The notes under the pieces: model-generated
Seen by the model: only the letters and a program-made list of their open reading frames with translations
Told to the model about the DNA's origin: nothing
Database searches by the model: none
NCBI GenBank assembly: GCA_019309685.1
Contig: JAFDFT010000183.1
Span: 1-5,636 of the forward strand
Direction of reading: 5' to 3'
DNA from: Deltaproteobacteria bacterium
Lineage (GTDB): Bacteria > Desulfobacterota > Desulfobacteria > Desulfobacterales > JAABPS01
Length of the DNA: 5,636 nt
Shown here: one piece after another, positions 4,803 to 5,636 of the stretch
Position numbering within the stretch: position 1 is the first letter of the stretch
Layout: every line of letters begins with the position of its first letter
Position numbers and translations under genes: made by a program

Positions 4803-5362
4803 CATCTTAAAAAACACGCCCTGTCAAAAGGCAAGATCACTCAAGAAATGATCACGTTATTAATGACGGCATATCGGATTTAACGTATTCTCCGGGCAGC
4901 GCATTTTGCCCCGAAATGAAAAATCCATGGAGAATCTGGCCCGCTATATTATTCGCGCATCTTTCTCCCAGGAAAGAATGACCTATCATCAAGATATCGG
5001 TCAAGTGGAATACCTGACCAAAACAAAATAAAGTGTTCCATGCGCTGGAGTGGCTGATAGCTATGTGCACGCATGTGCCGAACAAAGGGGAACAGATGGT
5101 TTGTTACTATGGACATTATAATTATAGCAATGTCAGCCGGGGAAACCGCAGCAAGCATAAACAGGACGATAGGATATCATTTGTTGTAGAATCCTATGAA
5201 TGCTCCAAAGAATTCAGAAAAAACTGGGCAAGGCTCATTCAGAAAATTTATGAGGTGGACCCATTGACCTGTCCGAAATGTTGTGGGGAGATGAAACTAA
5301 TTTTGGTTTTAAAAAAAACTGGTTTGAATCGGCAGGGAGGAGTGTTGTCTTTAAAAAGATAA
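4803..5362 (+). pseudogene. Degenerate IS91-family transposase, C-terminal part only
   Basis: Three successive plus-strand frames join into one IS91-type (Y2/HUH rolling-circle) transposase. Frame 3, about 4803-4866, reads KGKITQEMITLLMT. Frame 1, about 4870-5028, reads HIGFNVFSGQRI, then MENLARYIIRASFSQERMTY, and stops at TAA 5029-5031. Frame 2, from about 5030, reads KVFHALEWLIAMCTHVPNKG and continues to 5362. The order matches the family's '...GKIT...LLMSWRHSGFNV...ENLARYIIRA.FSQERMTY...VF.ALEWLA...HVPNKGEQMVRYYG.YSNVSRG...DPLTCPKC' path. The first junction looks like a 5-nt loss (the expected W-R codons are missing). The second combines a frame change with loss of a few codons. The N-terminal half, including the HUH and Tyr catalytic region, is absent. 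A full-length protein is around 400 residues, so the copy is dead and truncated. Neither IS91 end could be recognised. Confidence 0.85.
5033..5362 (+). pseudogene. Open C-terminal fragment of the IS91-family transposase
   Basis: This is the longest open stretch of the relic: 109 codons from a GTG at 5033, with no ribosome-binding site, so the start is arbitrary. Fragment residues 14-37 carry HVPNKGEQMVCYYG and YSNVSRG. Residues 64-83 carry KNWARLIQKIYEVDPLTCPKC. A 6-bp tandem duplication (ATTATA at 5115-5120 and 5121-5126) adds two residues (NY) inside the normally continuous YYGxYSNVSRG motif. The family's Arg before YYG is Cys here. After CPKCCGEMKLILVL (about codon 93) the match stops and the last 16 codons look unrelated, so the 3' end is also lost or shifted at an A-rich run near 5310. 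A stand-alone protein product is unlikely. Confidence 0.7.
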
Positions 5363-5384
5363 AAATAAAGCTTGACTTTATTTT
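5362..5384 (+). terminator. AT-rich hairpin after the IS91 relic
   Basis: AAAATAAAG (5362-5370) pairs perfectly with CTTTATTTT (5376-5384) around a 5-nt loop. It starts at the stop codon of the relic. The stem has only one G-C pair, so it would be weak as a terminator. Confidence 0.3.
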
Positions 5385-5636
5385 GGTACTCTTGCCTTAA
5401 TTTAAAATATTAAAAAATTGTATATTTCGTATGGCAATCGAAACCTAAAGTTTTATGTGCTAAAAGTAATTATATTCAATCAAGTCTTTTATACGAACAC
5501 ACATACTTTTTACTTTTGTTTATTATGGGGGTAAAATTTTTCAGGGTGAAATTTCAATCATTCCACCACCACTTTTTTTATAATATATTTACGGTTTATA
5601 TGTTGTAAATATTTTCTCTAATATTTTATTATTTCC
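5385..5636. other. AT-rich region with no gene detected
   Basis: About 250 bp of very AT-rich sequence with stops in all frames. The longest plus-strand reading from an ATG (5525, about 27 codons) has no ribosome-binding site. I see no RNA gene, strong hairpin or repeat. It may be the upstream region of a gene beyond the window. Confidence 0.5.

Noticed and set aside
4852..5158. Two minus-strand open frames opposite the IS91 relic
   Set aside because: The plus strand clearly carries the transposase homology; the minus frames have no family-like features.
5249..5399. Alternative plus-strand frame ending in GRSVVFKKIKIKLDF overlapping the end of the IS91 relic
   Set aside because: It is open for only about 50 codons, overlaps the well-supported DPLTCPKC segment in another frame, and I recognise no family.
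5525..5608. 27-codon ATG frame in the right-end AT-rich region
   Set aside because: No ribosome-binding site and low-complexity composition.

Overview
The window reads as a piece of chromosome from an AT-rich anaerobic bacterium, most likely a deltaproteobacterium of the Desulfobacterales type. That placement is an inference. It rests on the sequence style of the nitronate monooxygenase-like enzyme, the 'IAGPLYKM' HAMP-type membrane protein, the IS91-type transposase wording and the 'GTCATTGCGAG...GAAGCAATCTC' palindromic repeat. No rRNA, tRNA, CRISPR array or phage module is visible.

Left part (1-1953): a complete plus-strand flavoenzyme gene of the nitronate monooxygenase / FabK-like TIM-barrel family (17-1132) ends in a strong intrinsic terminator (1156-1200). 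A convergent minus-strand gene (1199-1720) encodes a small two-TM protein with a HAMP-like segment and no recognisable output domain. Its stop codon lies at the edge of the terminator T-tract.

Middle part (1954-3685): a two-gene minus-strand ABC transporter operon. The ATPase (2756-3469, apparent TTG start) overlaps the six-helix ABC-2 type permease (1954-2763) by 8 bp, so the two are probably translationally coupled and form one exporter of unknown substrate. Upstream lies a GC-richer block of nested inverted repeats (3534-3618). Read on the operon strand, it can fold into a branched structure with a GUGA (GNRA) tetraloop, and two candidate promoters flank it.

Right part (3686-5636): a minus-strand gene for a small sulfotransferase-domain protein (3686-4333), probably with its own promoter. 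A gene-free stretch full of palindromes follows (4383-4685), including a roughly 100-bp MITE/REP-like element (4461-4562). Next is the decayed C-terminal part of an IS91-family transposase (about 4803-5362), with at least two frame changes and no N-terminal catalytic region. The last 250 bp are very AT-rich and hold no gene I can support. This right third looks like an accessory region where mobile DNA has landed and decayed.

I do not see a clearly new multi-gene system. The best leads are the structured leader of the ABC operon and the dense palindrome region between the sulfotransferase gene and the IS91 relic.
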